From: a virus | DNA: 60,565 bases | Strand: one strand, 5' to 3' | IMG/VR virus record: IMGVR_UViG_3300003690_000008 | Coordinates: 1 to 60,565 of that record | Shown here: positions 7,369 to 15,635 of the stretch, one piece after another | Position numbering within the stretch: the first letter of the stretch is position 1 | How the letters are laid out: every line of letters begins with the position of its first letter | Made by a program: the position numbers and the translations under genes | The notes under the pieces: generated by a model | Told to the model about the DNA's origin: nothing | The model's database searches: none | The model's input: only the letters and a program-made list of their open reading frames with translations

Positions 7369-7683
7369 ATGGCAACTGCACTCTTTGTGATATTATTACT
7401 GTCGATGACGTTCGTGGTCCTGTACTTTCTCTGCAACGTACACTTCAGGCTCGAAAGAGATTTGTCGCAAGAATACGAAGACCTTGCTGCCACTAAACGC
7501 CGATTAAAATCAGACGATTCGCTATGCTTGTGGGAAGATGAAAAAGGCAATCTACTTTACGAATGCGACCGATGCGGTTATATGGACCTACCGAAATCTA
7601 AAGTGCTTTGTCCTGAATGCGGTAAGGGATGGATGATGACGACCGTTCGTCGACTGAGAGTTGGCGAGGAATACGAAGAATGA
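7369..7683 (+). CDS. Membrane-anchored zinc-ribbon protein (104 aa)
   Basis: Residues 2-23 form one transmembrane helix (LFVILLLSMTFVVLYFLCNV), followed by a charged helix and a C-terminal zinc ribbon (CDRCGYMDLPKSKVLCPECG). Topology suggests a cytoplasmic ribbon tethered to the membrane. Function unknown. Confidence 0.6.
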   Translation: MATALFVILLLSMTFVVLYFLCNVHFRLERDLSQEYEDLAATKRRLKSDDSLCLWEDEKGNLLYECDRCGYMDLPKSKVLCPECGKGWMMTTVRRLRVGEEYEE

Positions 7684-7694
7684 AAGGGAGGCAT

Positions 7695-7898
7695 ATGTCC
7701 AAAATAAAACGCCGTAGCTTCATGGCCTCCATCGGCTGCGCAGTTGCCGGACTGCTTGGAGCAAAGGAAACACCTGCCGCCCATTGCACTAGCACCACAA
7801 CCGTTACTTACAAGGAATACTCGTTCGAGTGCGAAAGTATACGGAAAATAGTTACCGCATCTAAAAAGGGCAATGTGTGGGAAATTACCGTTAAATGA
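7695..7898 (+). CDS. Small protein with Tat-type signal peptide (67 aa)
   Basis: AAAGGGAGG precedes ATG 7695. The N-terminus MSKIKRRSFMASIGCAVAGL fits a twin-arginine signal (KRRSFMAS plus hydrophobic core) with a likely cleavage after AKETPAA. About 40 residues would remain after export. It is the third such small protein in this block. It overlaps the methyltransferase gene by 4 nt. Confidence 0.55.
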   Translation: MSKIKRRSFMASIGCAVAGLLGAKETPAAHCTSTTTVTYKEYSFECESIRKIVTASKKGNVWEITVK

Positions 7899-9133
7899 AC
7901 GCTCTTGAACTAAACGACGGACGCATCAAGCTCTGGCACGGAGACTGCATAGACGTGATGCGGGGGTTTCCTTTCGAGTCGGTCGACGCGATTGTCACCG
8001 ATCCACCATACGGAATTTTTTTCATGTCAAGGGATTGGGATCACGGAGTTCCCGGAGAGCGGTTCTGGCGTAAGATGCTAACCGTGGCAAAACCTGGGGC
8101 ACACCTCTTGGCCTTTGGCGGGACACGAACACACCACCGGCTGATGTGCGCTATCGAGGATGCGGGATGGGAAATCAGGGATTGCTTGATGTATTTGTAC
8201 GGAAGCGGATTTCCGAAAAGTCTAGACGTGAGCAAAGCCATCGATGAGCGCCTTGGAGCGGATCGGGAAGTGGTAGGGAAACGGACAGACGGTAGATATA
8301 AGTATGGGTTCAGTGAAGATGCCAAGAGAGCAGCCGGATCAGAATGGAAAGAGAACCAGGGCTTTACTGGAGAGATGGGGCAAATCACTGCCCCCGCAAC
8401 CGAACAAGCCAAGCAATGGGAAGGCTGGGGTTCAAATTTGAAGCCGGCCTATGAGCCAATCATCCTGGCACGCAAGCCACTGGAAGGCACCGTTGCCCAA
8501 AACGTACTGGAGCACGGCACTGGCGGACTTAACATAGACGGATGTCGAGTCGGCGTTTCGGAAGAAGATGACATTCACGCAAAGAACCCACACACGAAAG
8601 GTGGCTTCGGACACGCCGGCGAGTCAATCTACGGCGACAGTGATGGAGCAGATGCCTACAACCCAACTCAAGGCCGATGGCCGGCAAATATAATCCACGA
8701 CGGCAGCGAAGAAGTAGTTGGAATGTTTCCTGAAACGGCTATGCAGAAAAGGTCCATGAGAGGAGAGCGGACAGGCGAAATTTACGGTGGTGGCAAAGGG
8801 TTAGGCGGTCCTGATTCAATGCGAGGACACGATGACACTGATAGTTCAGCAGCACGCTTTTTCTATTCGGCGAAATCGTCGAAGATAGAACGAGGCCCCG
8901 GCAACAATCACCCCACAGTAAAACCAATAAGTCTCTGCGAATATCTCGTCAAGCTCATCGCTCCAAAGGGCGCAGTCGTCCTTGACCCCTTCATGGGCTC
9001 CGGCTCAACCGGTATCGCCTGCCATCGCCAAGGCTGCATCTTCTGGGGTATCGAGAAAGAAAACAGCGGCGACACAAAGTACCTCGATATCGCGGTTTCC
9101 CGGCTTGAAGCAGAATTACAAAAGGCCAGTTGA
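7895..9133 (+). CDS. DNA methyltransferase, DPPY type, beta class (412 aa)
   Basis: Motif IV is TDPPYG with D36-P-P-Y39; the AdoMet-binding motif I is DPFMGSGSTG starting at D364, near the C-terminus. This IV-before-I order defines the beta class of amino-methyltransferases (N6-adenine or N4-cytosine). A long central insert (about 120-330) probably forms the target-recognition region. No restriction endonuclease lies beside it, so it is likely a solitary phage methylase that protects phage DNA. ATG overlaps the upstream stop (ATGA). Confidence 0.85.
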   Translation: MNALELNDGRIKLWHGDCIDVMRGFPFESVDAIVTDPPYGIFFMSRDWDHGVPGERFWRKMLTVAKPGAHLLAFGGTRTHHRLMCAIEDAGWEIRDCLMYLYGSGFPKSLDVSKAIDERLGADREVVGKRTDGRYKYGFSEDAKRAAGSEWKENQGFTGEMGQITAPATEQAKQWEGWGSNLKPAYEPIILARKPLEGTVAQNVLEHGTGGLNIDGCRVGVSEEDDIHAKNPHTKGGFGHAGESIYGDSDGADAYNPTQGRWPANIIHDGSEEVVGMFPETAMQKRSMRGERTGEIYGGGKGLGGPDSMRGHDDTDSSAARFFYSAKSSKIERGPGNNHPTVKPISLCEYLVKLIAPKGAVVLDPFMGSGSTGIACHRQGCIFWGIEKENSGDTKYLDIAVSRLEAELQKAS

Positions 9134-9158
9134 CAACCCTGCCGGCTTCTTGTACAAC
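9130..9158 (+). promoter_or_regulatory. Weak sigma70-type promoter candidate
   Basis: TTGACA at 9130-9135 is followed after 17 nt by TACAAC (9153-9158; 4/6 to consensus) in the 145-bp gap before the small membrane-protein gene. The -35 is perfect but the -10 is poor. Confidence 0.25.
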
Positions 9159-9278
9159 CTGGGCTCAATCCGGGTGAGTTCGCTCTTAAATAATTCTCGC
9201 GTCACCACACTGCTGGTCGAAGCCATTTCAGTGTAGCTCGCGGGATTGGCCCGGATTTTTCAATTCAAGGAATGGACC

Positions 9279-9461
9279 ATGAAGATCATGGGCATGATCT
9301 ATATCTGTACCCCAATAATTGCCGTCATCGCCATGGTGGCTGCGCCCGAGCTACTGGGGCCTTGGATGAATGCAATCTTTGCCGCAGCGGTCATAATGAT
9401 TTGGGCTGGACTTGTGATTCTCAAGGCATGGAAGTATCGAGTGTGCTTAATGAACCAGTGA
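9279..9461 (+). CDS. Small two-TM membrane protein (60 aa)
   Basis: AAGGA at 9267-9271 fits the ATG at 9279 better than the earlier in-frame start at 9246. Two hydrophobic helices are separated by a short turn: IYICTPIIAVIAMVAA and MNAIFAAAVIMIWAGLVILK, with a basic C-terminus. Size and topology would suit a holin or antiholin, but no endolysin is adjacent, so that is only a possibility. Confidence 0.55.
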   Translation: MKIMGMIYICTPIIAVIAMVAAPELLGPWMNAIFAAAVIMIWAGLVILKAWKYRVCLMNQ

Positions 9462-9513
9462 AGAAAGCAGCAGGGCAATTCGCTGAAGCAGACACAAAGG
9501 AGAGTAAATCACC

Positions 9514-9819
9514 ATGACAGCCAATCTCAAGCTTGCAGTAAGGCTAAACATTGCTGGGTACTGTAAACAACACACAGCCAACGAGGCTGCAAAAAAGTAT
9601 GGCGTCCCCCTTGGGGCGGTGTACGCAGCCTGCCACAAGTCCAAGGTTACGCCCCAGAAGCCCTTGCCGAACAGCCGCCTATCAAGCAAGAGCCTAGAAA
9701 TACTCAAGCTTCTACTGGATGGAGAAACTGGATCGGACGTGGCCAGGAAACACAATGTCACCAGACAGTGGGTGAGCGCCATCAAAACCATGGCCATCAA
9801 GGCAGGGTTCGATTTATAG
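9514..9819 (+). CDS. Helix-turn-helix DNA-binding protein (101 aa)
   Basis: GGAGAG precedes the ATG at 9514. Two HTH-like segments are present: HTANEAAKKYGVPLGAVYAA (residues about 20-40) and LEILKLLLDGETGSDVARKH followed by NVTRQWVSAIKTMAIKAG (about 62-98), the latter like sigma region 4 / LuxR-type helices. It is probably a small transcriptional regulator. Confidence 0.6.
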   Translation: MTANLKLAVRLNIAGYCKQHTANEAAKKYGVPLGAVYAACHKSKVTPQKPLPNSRLSSKSLEILKLLLDGETGSDVARKHNVTRQWVSAIKTMAIKAGFDL

Positions 9820-9834
9820 AAGGAGATGGATTCA

Positions 9835-10074
9835 ATGCCAATCGAACATCCAGAATGGACGGTGATTACAAACATCGTCAGTCCAGAATCCGGCAAATGG
9901 ATCGGTACGTGCTGGGAGTTCTTTGACGGCAAAGTCAATGCGCTAGAATGCGAAGAAAGGCACAAGGAAGCCGGAAACACGGTTGTGGTTATGCGTCCTT
10001 GGCATTACACCGACGCAAAGCACCTGGGCGCTTGCCATACCATGTCCCCTGTAAAGTTAAGTGATTTCCGCTAA
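9835..10074 (+). CDS. Hypothetical protein (79 aa)
   Basis: AGAAGGAG at 9818-9825 is 9 nt from the ATG at 9835 but touches the in-frame ATG at 9826, so 9835 is preferred. Beta-rich with a Cys/Trp centre (KWIGTCWEFFDGKVNALECE). No family recognised. Confidence 0.5.
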   Translation: MPIEHPEWTVITNIVSPESGKWIGTCWEFFDGKVNALECEERHKEAGNTVVVMRPWHYTDAKHLGACHTMSPVKLSDFR

Positions 10075-10098
10075 GTCAAAACTCGAAAGGATTAGATC

Positions 10099-10770
10099 AT
10101 GTACGAAAAACTCACCGATCTCGCTCGCAAGGTCTTTCAGCACGCCAACAACGATGCCAAAGACCGCAACCACGAATACATCGGCACGGAGCATATTCTG
10201 ATGGGTTTGGTTAAAGAACCCAATGGGGCCTGTGTGATCCTGAAGAAAATAAAGATCGATATCAATGAAATCAGGAGCAAAGTAAACGAGTTGGTTGAGA
10301 ATGGAATCGAGATGGTAACCATCGGCAAGGTTCCACATACGCCACGCGCGAAAAAGGTTATCGAGTACTCCATGAAGGAGGCGAGCGACTTAAACCACAA
10401 CTTCCTTGGAACTGAGCACATCTTACTGGGGTTGCTGCGGGAAACAGAAGGCATCGCTGCCCACGTCCTAAAATCTGTCGGGGTGTTTGCGTCAGCAGTA
10501 AGGAGCTACATGGATACCAATCCAGAGCTTAATCCAGAACCAATACCATCCAACGAAGACAAGCCCATTAGAGTCGAGATACTATGGAATGATTCCGGAA
10601 CAAAAAGAATAGCCGAGGAGATAAAAGCAAGCCACGATTTCGACATGGTGAAAAACCTAAAGAACGCCTACCTGAATGGAGTGCGAGATACGCTCGTCGA
10701 CCTGTCATCCAAAATCAACAGTCTTACTTCAGAAATAGACGACATGTACAAAGCCCCAACCGTAACGTAA
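10099..10770 (+). CDS. Stand-alone ClpC/ClpA N-terminal (Clp-N) domain protein (223 aa)
   Basis: Residues 3-60 and 78-135 are the two Clp-N repeats: LTDLARKVFQHANNDAKDRN with GTEHILMGLVKE, then KKVIEYSMKEASDLNHNFLG with TEHILLGLLRE. These repeats normally sit at the N-terminus of ClpC/ClpA and bind adaptors or substrates. Here no AAA+ module follows, only about 85 residues with a charged helix. It could compete for adaptors, act as an adaptor, or block ClpCP degradation of phage proteins. GAAAGGAT precedes the ATG. Confidence 0.8.
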   Translation: MYEKLTDLARKVFQHANNDAKDRNHEYIGTEHILMGLVKEPNGACVILKKIKIDINEIRSKVNELVENGIEMVTIGKVPHTPRAKKVIEYSMKEASDLNHNFLGTEHILLGLLRETEGIAAHVLKSVGVFASAVRSYMDTNPELNPEPIPSNEDKPIRVEILWNDSGTKRIAEEIKASHDFDMVKNLKNAYLNGVRDTLVDLSSKINSLTSEIDDMYKAPTVT

Positions 10771-10836
10771 CAAGGGAAATGGGTTTACCGTAGTGGGTTT
10801 GACGAATCCTGCATCACCAAGTGGATCGACTGAATT

Positions 10837-11430
10837 ATGAAAACAGTGTGCGTAGACCTTGACGGGGTTCTAGCTGAATACGGCGGCTGGAAGGGGGTTC
10901 AACATATCGGAGACCCAATCCCCGGAGCCCGTGAGTTCATGGCGGCGCTCTATGACATTCCCATAAAATTATGCGTGTGGACAACTCGCACGAATCCTGT
11001 CGTCAATAAAGATTCTAAGCTTAGCGACCGTGAACTTTCATTTTTCGTAGACGACTGGCTCACTAAGCACGACATCATTTTTGATTACGTCGCATACGGG
11101 GCAGGTAAGCCCCTAGCTTGTGCCTACGTCGACGACAGGGCCGTCGTGTGCCGGCCAACGAAGGACGTGGAAAACCAGGACTACGACACGGCGCTGGCTA
11201 TGTGCAGGGGGCTGGCTGCTGGACATCCACTTGGGGCGCAGGGAAGATATCCACAGGGACCTGCCTACGAGGACGATGAAGGCAATCTTCATTTAACTGT
11301 GGTAGCAAACAAAGAGAAGGACATCGTAAGAATGGACTTCGGAAAGCCGGTGGGGTGGATTGGTATGAGTAAAGTAGAGGCAATTGAAATGGCAGGCATG
11401 TTACTCAAACAGGCAAGGGAACTAAAATGA
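10837..11430 (+). CDS. HAD-superfamily phosphatase (197 aa)
   Basis: Motif I is CVDLDGVLAEYGGWKG (catalytic Asp within D-x-D-G-V, residues about 7-10). WTTRT near residue 49 fits motif II, and a YVDDRAVVC stretch near residue 89 fits motif IV Asp residues. Such short phage HAD enzymes act on 5'-nucleotides or polynucleotide 3'-phosphates. It overlaps the P-loop kinase gene by 4 nt, so the two may form a split end-healing pair like the two halves of T4 Pnk. Confidence 0.7.
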   Translation: MKTVCVDLDGVLAEYGGWKGVQHIGDPIPGAREFMAALYDIPIKLCVWTTRTNPVVNKDSKLSDRELSFFVDDWLTKHDIIFDYVAYGAGKPLACAYVDDRAVVCRPTKDVENQDYDTALAMCRGLAAGHPLGAQGRYPQGPAYEDDEGNLHLTVVANKEKDIVRMDFGKPVGWIGMSKVEAIEMAGMLLKQARELK

Positions 11431-11849
11431 ATACGCTTGTACTTTGTGTCGGGCTTCCGAGAAGCGGGAAAAGCACCTGGTCAAAAGAGCAGGGCCATCC
11501 AATAGTCTGTCCAGACGCAATCAGGTTGGCGCTACACGGACAGCCATTTATTGGATTGGCCGAGCCATTTGTGTGGGCAATTGCCAAGGTGATGGCGCGA
11601 GCTTTGTTTTTGGCCGGGCACTCGACAGTGATTCTCGATTCCACGAATACCACAAAGAAAAGGCGCGACGAATGGAAATCCGATAACTGGATCAGAAAGT
11701 ACGAGATTTTCACACTTGGAAAAGAGCCATGCAAGCAGCGCGTTCTTCAGTCTGGCGCAACAGAAGAACATAAACTAGGGTTGATCGAAGCGATTGAACG
11801 AATGACTGACCAATACGAACCAATCACACCAGAAGAACAAGACACTTAA
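11427..11849 (+). CDS. P-loop kinase, polynucleotide-kinase-like (140 aa)
   Basis: Walker A is GLPRSGKST at residues 9-17; a strand VILDSTNT near residue 70 suits Walker B / acceptor site, and KKRRDEW an Arg-rich lid. The size matches AAA_33-type kinases, including the kinase half of T4 polynucleotide kinase. Translationally coupled (ATGA) to the HAD phosphatase. A tRNA or DNA 5'-kinase role is an inference. Confidence 0.65.
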   Translation: MNTLVLCVGLPRSGKSTWSKEQGHPIVCPDAIRLALHGQPFIGLAEPFVWAIAKVMARALFLAGHSTVILDSTNTTKKRRDEWKSDNWIRKYEIFTLGKEPCKQRVLQSGATEEHKLGLIEAIERMTDQYEPITPEEQDT

Positions 11850-11949
11850 TCAACACCTAACCAGACAAGAACAACCTGATTCCTTTGGTGGCGCAAAATC
11901 GAATAGTAAAAAACTATTTAATACCATATTTCGCGGCATAATACAACTA

Positions 11950-11977
11950 GCCACCAACCCCATGGTGGCATTTTTTA
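11950..11977 (+). terminator. Rho-independent terminator
   Basis: GCCACCA (11950-11956), a 6-nt loop, TGGTGGC (11963-11969), then A and six T. It closes the early block after the kinase gene. Confidence 0.85.
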
Positions 11978-11983
11978 TTGGGA

Positions 11984-12013
11984 TTGTCAGTAACCCCCCC
12001 ATTTCGGTAAAAT
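11984..12013 (+). promoter_or_regulatory. Sigma70-type promoter
   Basis: TTGTCA (11984-11989, 5/6) and TAAAAT (12008-12013, 5/6) with an 18-nt spacer, placed directly after the terminator. Transcription would start near 12020, leaving a leader of about 110 nt before the ATG at 12132. Confidence 0.5.
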
Positions 12014-12131
12014 GCTTTCGAGAACCATTTACAGGGCTGTTCCACTGCCACCCGTTGCGGATTTCTCGCAGGCTGGGATTAGATACGTTCCTAGCCCAGT
12101 TAGGGTGGGGGTTTTATCGAGAGCCATCTAC

Positions 12132-12443
12132 ATGCCGGAAAATGTAAACCCCAGGCTGATATCTACGGCGGAGTGCGCTCGCCGTCTCGGGATCGATCCA
12201 CGGACAGCTAAGTCTTGGCGTGATTGCGGCAAGATCGTCTCAGTGATACTCCCCGATGGGTCTATAAGGGTCCCAGAATCCGAGATTGTCCGACTGACTA
12301 CCGGTACGGACTTACGTAAATATCTAATCGACAACGGATGGACGAACGGACAAGCCAAGGGCCTTTGGAATAAAGAAAAGAACTCAGATTGCGAAATGGC
12401 GGAAGCCATAAGCATCCAAAGGCGATGTGATTCAATCCACTAA
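12132..12443 (+). CDS. MerR-like helix-turn-helix protein (103 aa)
   Basis: Residues about 9-55 read LISTAECARRLGIDPRTAKS, then WRDCGKIVSVILPDGSIRVP, a MerR/excisionase-type winged HTH with a wing and a basic recognition helix. An in-frame ATG at 12012 would add 40 residues, but the promoter -10 box (12008-12013) overlaps it, so transcripts would begin after it. The C-terminal helix (DLRKYLIDNGWTNGQAKGLW) is unusual. Likely regulator of the following fibre genes or a DNA-recognition protein. Confidence 0.65.
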   Translation: MPENVNPRLISTAECARRLGIDPRTAKSWRDCGKIVSVILPDGSIRVPESEIVRLTTGTDLRKYLIDNGWTNGQAKGLWNKEKNSDCEMAEAISIQRRCDSIH

Positions 12444-12454
12444 GAGGTGACCCC

Positions 12455-13435
12455 ATGCCCCAATCAGCCCCGTCCCAGATCATCGAATCCACCAGCGCCC
12501 CAGGCGTCACTGACGACTCCTCGACGCTATCCGTCAGCAAGGGCATCTATTGGCACAACGCCACGGACGACACCTATTACGTGTGCCTTGACGCAACCGT
12601 CGGCGCGGCAACCTGGGTCAACCTGACTTCTCTGTCTATCGGCGGGACGATTGGCGGCAATCTGATAATCACCGGCAACCTGACTGTCACTGGAACCACC
12701 ACGAGCGTTGTCAACACGACCACGACCGGCACGGTGATAATAGACGTGGCCAACGCCGACGCGCTATCGGTGGGGCCTAACGGCGCGACCAACCCCACAT
12801 TACAGGTTGATACTGCCACGACCAGTGCGGCCACGGGATTGGCCGTGACGGGGGCTGCTGCGGCTGGTGGCGTGGCACTGACTGTGTTGAGCAGCGGGAC
12901 CAATGAGGATTTGAGTGTTGATGCCAAGGGATCTGGGGATTTGATTCTTCAAAACACGGGTACAGGTAATGTAGGAATCAATATATCGTCACCTGCGGAA
13001 AAGCTCCACATTCTAGGTGCTAATTCGGCCATACAGTTTAGTGGAGGAGGCCCGTATAGCTTAAAATCGGATGGTGCTTTGATTATAGATATTGACAGCA
13101 ACGACAATGATACTAGCAGTTATTTCGAGGTGCAGAACAACGGAAGTGACTCTTTGATGAGGATTGTTGATGACGGAAATTTCGGCATCAATATAACCGC
13201 ACCTACTGGTCAATTACACATAGATCAATCTTCTTCTAGTGGAGCAAAACCAGTATTACGTTTAGATCAGGGTGATATAGATGATACATTTGTTGATTAC
13301 ATAGGTACATCTGCGGCTGATGGTACTCGTAGTATAAGTTCTGACACTACAGAAGACTCTGCTAAATTTGGAGCATTCAGAGTTGAAATAAATGGAGTAG
13401 TGAAATGGGTTCGCGTATATGATGATCATTCTTAA
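12455..13435 (+). CDS. Tail-fibre-like structural protein (326 aa)
   Basis: Thr/Gly/Ser-rich, beta-repeat sequence. Two fibre signature motifs occur: GTGNVGINISSPAEKLHILG (about 170-190) and GNFGINITAPTGQLHID (about 245-262). The C-terminus (VEINGVVKWVRVYDDHS) ends like trimeric fibre tips. AGAGGTGACC precedes the ATG. Probably a receptor-binding or decorative fibre, sited away from the main tail cluster. Confidence 0.7.
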   Translation: MPQSAPSQIIESTSAPGVTDDSSTLSVSKGIYWHNATDDTYYVCLDATVGAATWVNLTSLSIGGTIGGNLIITGNLTVTGTTTSVVNTTTTGTVIIDVANADALSVGPNGATNPTLQVDTATTSAATGLAVTGAAAAGGVALTVLSSGTNEDLSVDAKGSGDLILQNTGTGNVGINISSPAEKLHILGANSAIQFSGGGPYSLKSDGALIIDIDSNDNDTSSYFEVQNNGSDSLMRIVDDGNFGINITAPTGQLHIDQSSSSGAKPVLRLDQGDIDDTFVDYIGTSAADGTRSISSDTTEDSAKFGAFRVEINGVVKWVRVYDDHS

Positions 13436-13450
13436 TAAGGAGAAGCGAAG

Positions 13451-13858
13451 ATGAAGACATTGGAGCTTACGAAGCAGCAGGCACGTCATTTGGTGATGAG
13501 CCTGGAGGGGAACGGCAATGGGTTTAACATCGGGAAACTTCGGAAGCTAAGTTCGTTGATTGACAAACTCTGCGAACGGATCACCGAATTCTCCAACGAG
13601 ATCGAAAGGATAGCGCGTACTAACTCGGGCGATAGTGCAGTTCGTGACGACCTTCTGGATACACTCACCAACACAGACGGCCAGGACCCGGTTGACTGCA
13701 TTCTTGAGGACGCCGAATACGATTTACTCAAGGAACTGTGGGGCACCTTGCAGTTCTCGGCAAACAGGCACGCCCGTATCATTGTGCTAAGCATAGATCG
13801 TGCGATAACTGGCGCAAGGACTCCCGAGAAGGAAGCCGAAAAAGAGAAAGTCTCCTAA
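13451..13858 (+). CDS. Hypothetical helical protein (135 aa)
   Basis: AAGGAGAAG precedes the ATG. Mostly alpha-helical with acidic patches; no family recognised. It lies between two structural genes and might assist fibre assembly, but that is conjecture. Confidence 0.5.
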   Translation: MKTLELTKQQARHLVMSLEGNGNGFNIGKLRKLSSLIDKLCERITEFSNEIERIARTNSGDSAVRDDLLDTLTNTDGQDPVDCILEDAEYDLLKELWGTLQFSANRHARIIVLSIDRAITGARTPEKEAEKEKVS

Positions 13859-13859
13859 T

Positions 13860-14231
13860 ATGCCTCCACCCACAAGACTCGACGAGACTCCCGCCGGATG
13901 GATTAGAGGTTCGTTTGGCGGTCGGGTTGTGTTTCTGATTGACAGCTTCTTGCCTCTATCCCGTGATGCCGAAACGATGAAACTGACGACTGAATTGCCG
14001 GTCGGTGACGTGGACAAACAGTATTGGGTCTTCAGTGTGCCGAAGAACTTTCTTCGCATCATCAGCGACGTGTTCACGGTGGTGCAGGTAAATCTGGCAG
14101 TCAAGGCATTCGGTTTCGATTCCTACGATGATGCCGAGCAGAAATACGAATACCTGGCAAAGCCTGACTCTGGAGTGCCTTCCGTAAAGCGGGGCCTCGG
14201 AGGATTGTTGCAAATCGGCAGAAAAGACTAA
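13860..14231 (+). CDS. Hypothetical protein (123 aa)
   Basis: ATG is 1 nt after the preceding stop. Beta-rich core (RVVFLIDSFLPLSRDAETMK, then DKQYWVFSVPKNFLRIISDV) and a Gly-rich end. No family recognised. Confidence 0.5.
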   Translation: MPPPTRLDETPAGWIRGSFGGRVVFLIDSFLPLSRDAETMKLTTELPVGDVDKQYWVFSVPKNFLRIISDVFTVVQVNLAVKAFGFDSYDDAEQKYEYLAKPDSGVPSVKRGLGGLLQIGRKD

Positions 14232-14248
14232 ACTTGGGAGCGTAGCAA

Positions 14249-15493
14249 ATGGCAACATCAAGATGGCTAGGTCGAGCGCTCGACGTGAAGCAGGTTGACA
14301 CTATAACTGTTGCGAATACATGGGCCACGGCGGACACCTGTACGATCACAATCAACACGCGAGACTTAGTTCTTACGGTTGGCAGCGATACCACCACGGC
14401 TAACGTTGCTCTAGCTATTCAGGAAATGATTAGCGGAACCACTCAAACTGGAACCGGCAATCATACCTTCTCTGATACCGGCGATAATATTGCTGAATTC
14501 AGCGAGCTTGTAGCAACCGTGTCTGGTTCCGTTGTTACTTTGACTGCGGCAACTGCTGGTGTTCCATTCACGCTAACTGTTGTCGAGGTTACAGCCGGCA
14601 GCGGTACGTCAGTCGAGGCCACGGCCACGGCAGCGGACGGCAAGAACTTCTACAACAACATCAACAATTGGTCTGAAGGTTCTGTTCCTGCGGCTTCAGA
14701 CGACGTGTTTATCGACAACATCGCCGTGAGTATCCTGTACGGGCTGTCTAATGCCGGCGCGACCTTGACTAGCCTAACCATCGGAAAGAACTTCACTGGC
14801 ACCATCGGCCTGCCCAGAACTAGCTCGGGAGGCTACTCGGAATACCGAAACGAATACCTTGCCATCGATTGCACCACAGTGACGATTGGTCGCGGACAAG
14901 GAATCGGCAGCGGTAGAATCAGGCTCGACTTAGGAACTGTTGCTACAACTGTAGAGATATTCGACACCGGCAGTGGCCTGGAGTCGAGTGACGGACTTCC
15001 TGCCATCTTGCTTTTGGGTAGCAATGCAGCCAACACCATTGAGATTCACAACGGCAGCGCTGGCATTGCGTACCTAGGCGGCGAGACAGCCACTTGGGAT
15101 ACACTTCTCGTATCTGGCGGCGAACTGAAATGCGGTAAGGGCGCAACCCTGGATAGTTCCGGCAGCGCCATCACGCAAAGTGGCGGCAGCATGGAGATCA
15201 ACTCCAACATCCTCGGCCTTACCCAAAAAGGCGGCTTTGCATTGTTCAATGGCTCGGGCACGGTCACTACGTTCACCCAGAGCATTGGTGCATCGATCAA
15301 GTATCTATCCAGCGGCACGATCACCACGCTTACATGTGCCGGTCTATTCGACAGTACCGGCGACTTGTCGGCACTGACGATCACCAACTGCACGGTCAAC
15401 CTGGGCGGTGAGATCGTTGACCGACCGGGCCTTGTCACCTACACGAACAACACCATAAAAGGCAGCGACGTAAGGTCCCTCCGGGCTGCCTAG
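14249..15493 (+). CDS. Beta-rich structural/spike-like protein (414 aa)
   Basis: Repetitive Thr/Ser/Gly/Asn sequence. NNWSEGSVPAASDDVFIDN (about 135-153) followed by regular short strands (SLTIGKNFTG, VTIGRG, TVEIFDTGSG, TIEIHNGSAG, LLVSGGELKC, AITQSGGSME) is characteristic of a right-handed beta-helix as in phage spikes. GGGAG precedes the start. Probably virion surface or tail spike. Confidence 0.6.
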   Translation: MATSRWLGRALDVKQVDTITVANTWATADTCTITINTRDLVLTVGSDTTTANVALAIQEMISGTTQTGTGNHTFSDTGDNIAEFSELVATVSGSVVTLTAATAGVPFTLTVVEVTAGSGTSVEATATAADGKNFYNNINNWSEGSVPAASDDVFIDNIAVSILYGLSNAGATLTSLTIGKNFTGTIGLPRTSSGGYSEYRNEYLAIDCTTVTIGRGQGIGSGRIRLDLGTVATTVEIFDTGSGLESSDGLPAILLLGSNAANTIEIHNGSAGIAYLGGETATWDTLLVSGGELKCGKGATLDSSGSAITQSGGSMEINSNILGLTQKGGFALFNGSGTVTTFTQSIGASIKYLSSGTITTLTCAGLFDSTGDLSALTITNCTVNLGGEIVDRPGLVTYTNNTIKGSDVRSLRAA

Positions 15494-15548
15494 TGGCCTT
15501 ACTCGCATACACACTAGTGCATATTATACACAGAAAAGTTGGCGAAAA

Positions 15549-15625
15549 CTGACGTTTGGCAAGTCAGGTAACATTTTTCAACGAGACGTATAGACTTACA
15601 ACGAATTTTCCCCTGCATGTGGGGG
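15549..15625 (+). promoter_or_regulatory. Intergenic inverted repeats upstream of 15636
   Basis: The 142-bp gap holds CTGAC-N9-GTCAG (15549-15567), an operator-sized palindrome, and CCCC-TGCATGT-GGGG (15610-15624), a hairpin whose 3' arm overlaps the purine-rich SD region of the ATG at 15636. No good promoter pair was found. Confidence 0.35.
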
Positions 15626-15635
15626 ATAGGGTATC

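Noticed and set aside
9272-9517. 81-aa ORF with His/Cys-rich sequence
   Set aside because: Overlaps the two-TM gene in another frame; SD spacing and hydrophobicity favour 9279.
12012-12131. N-terminal extension of the MerR-like gene
   Set aside because: The -10 box lies on the ATG; the family fold begins after 12132. It could still be used from an upstream promoter.
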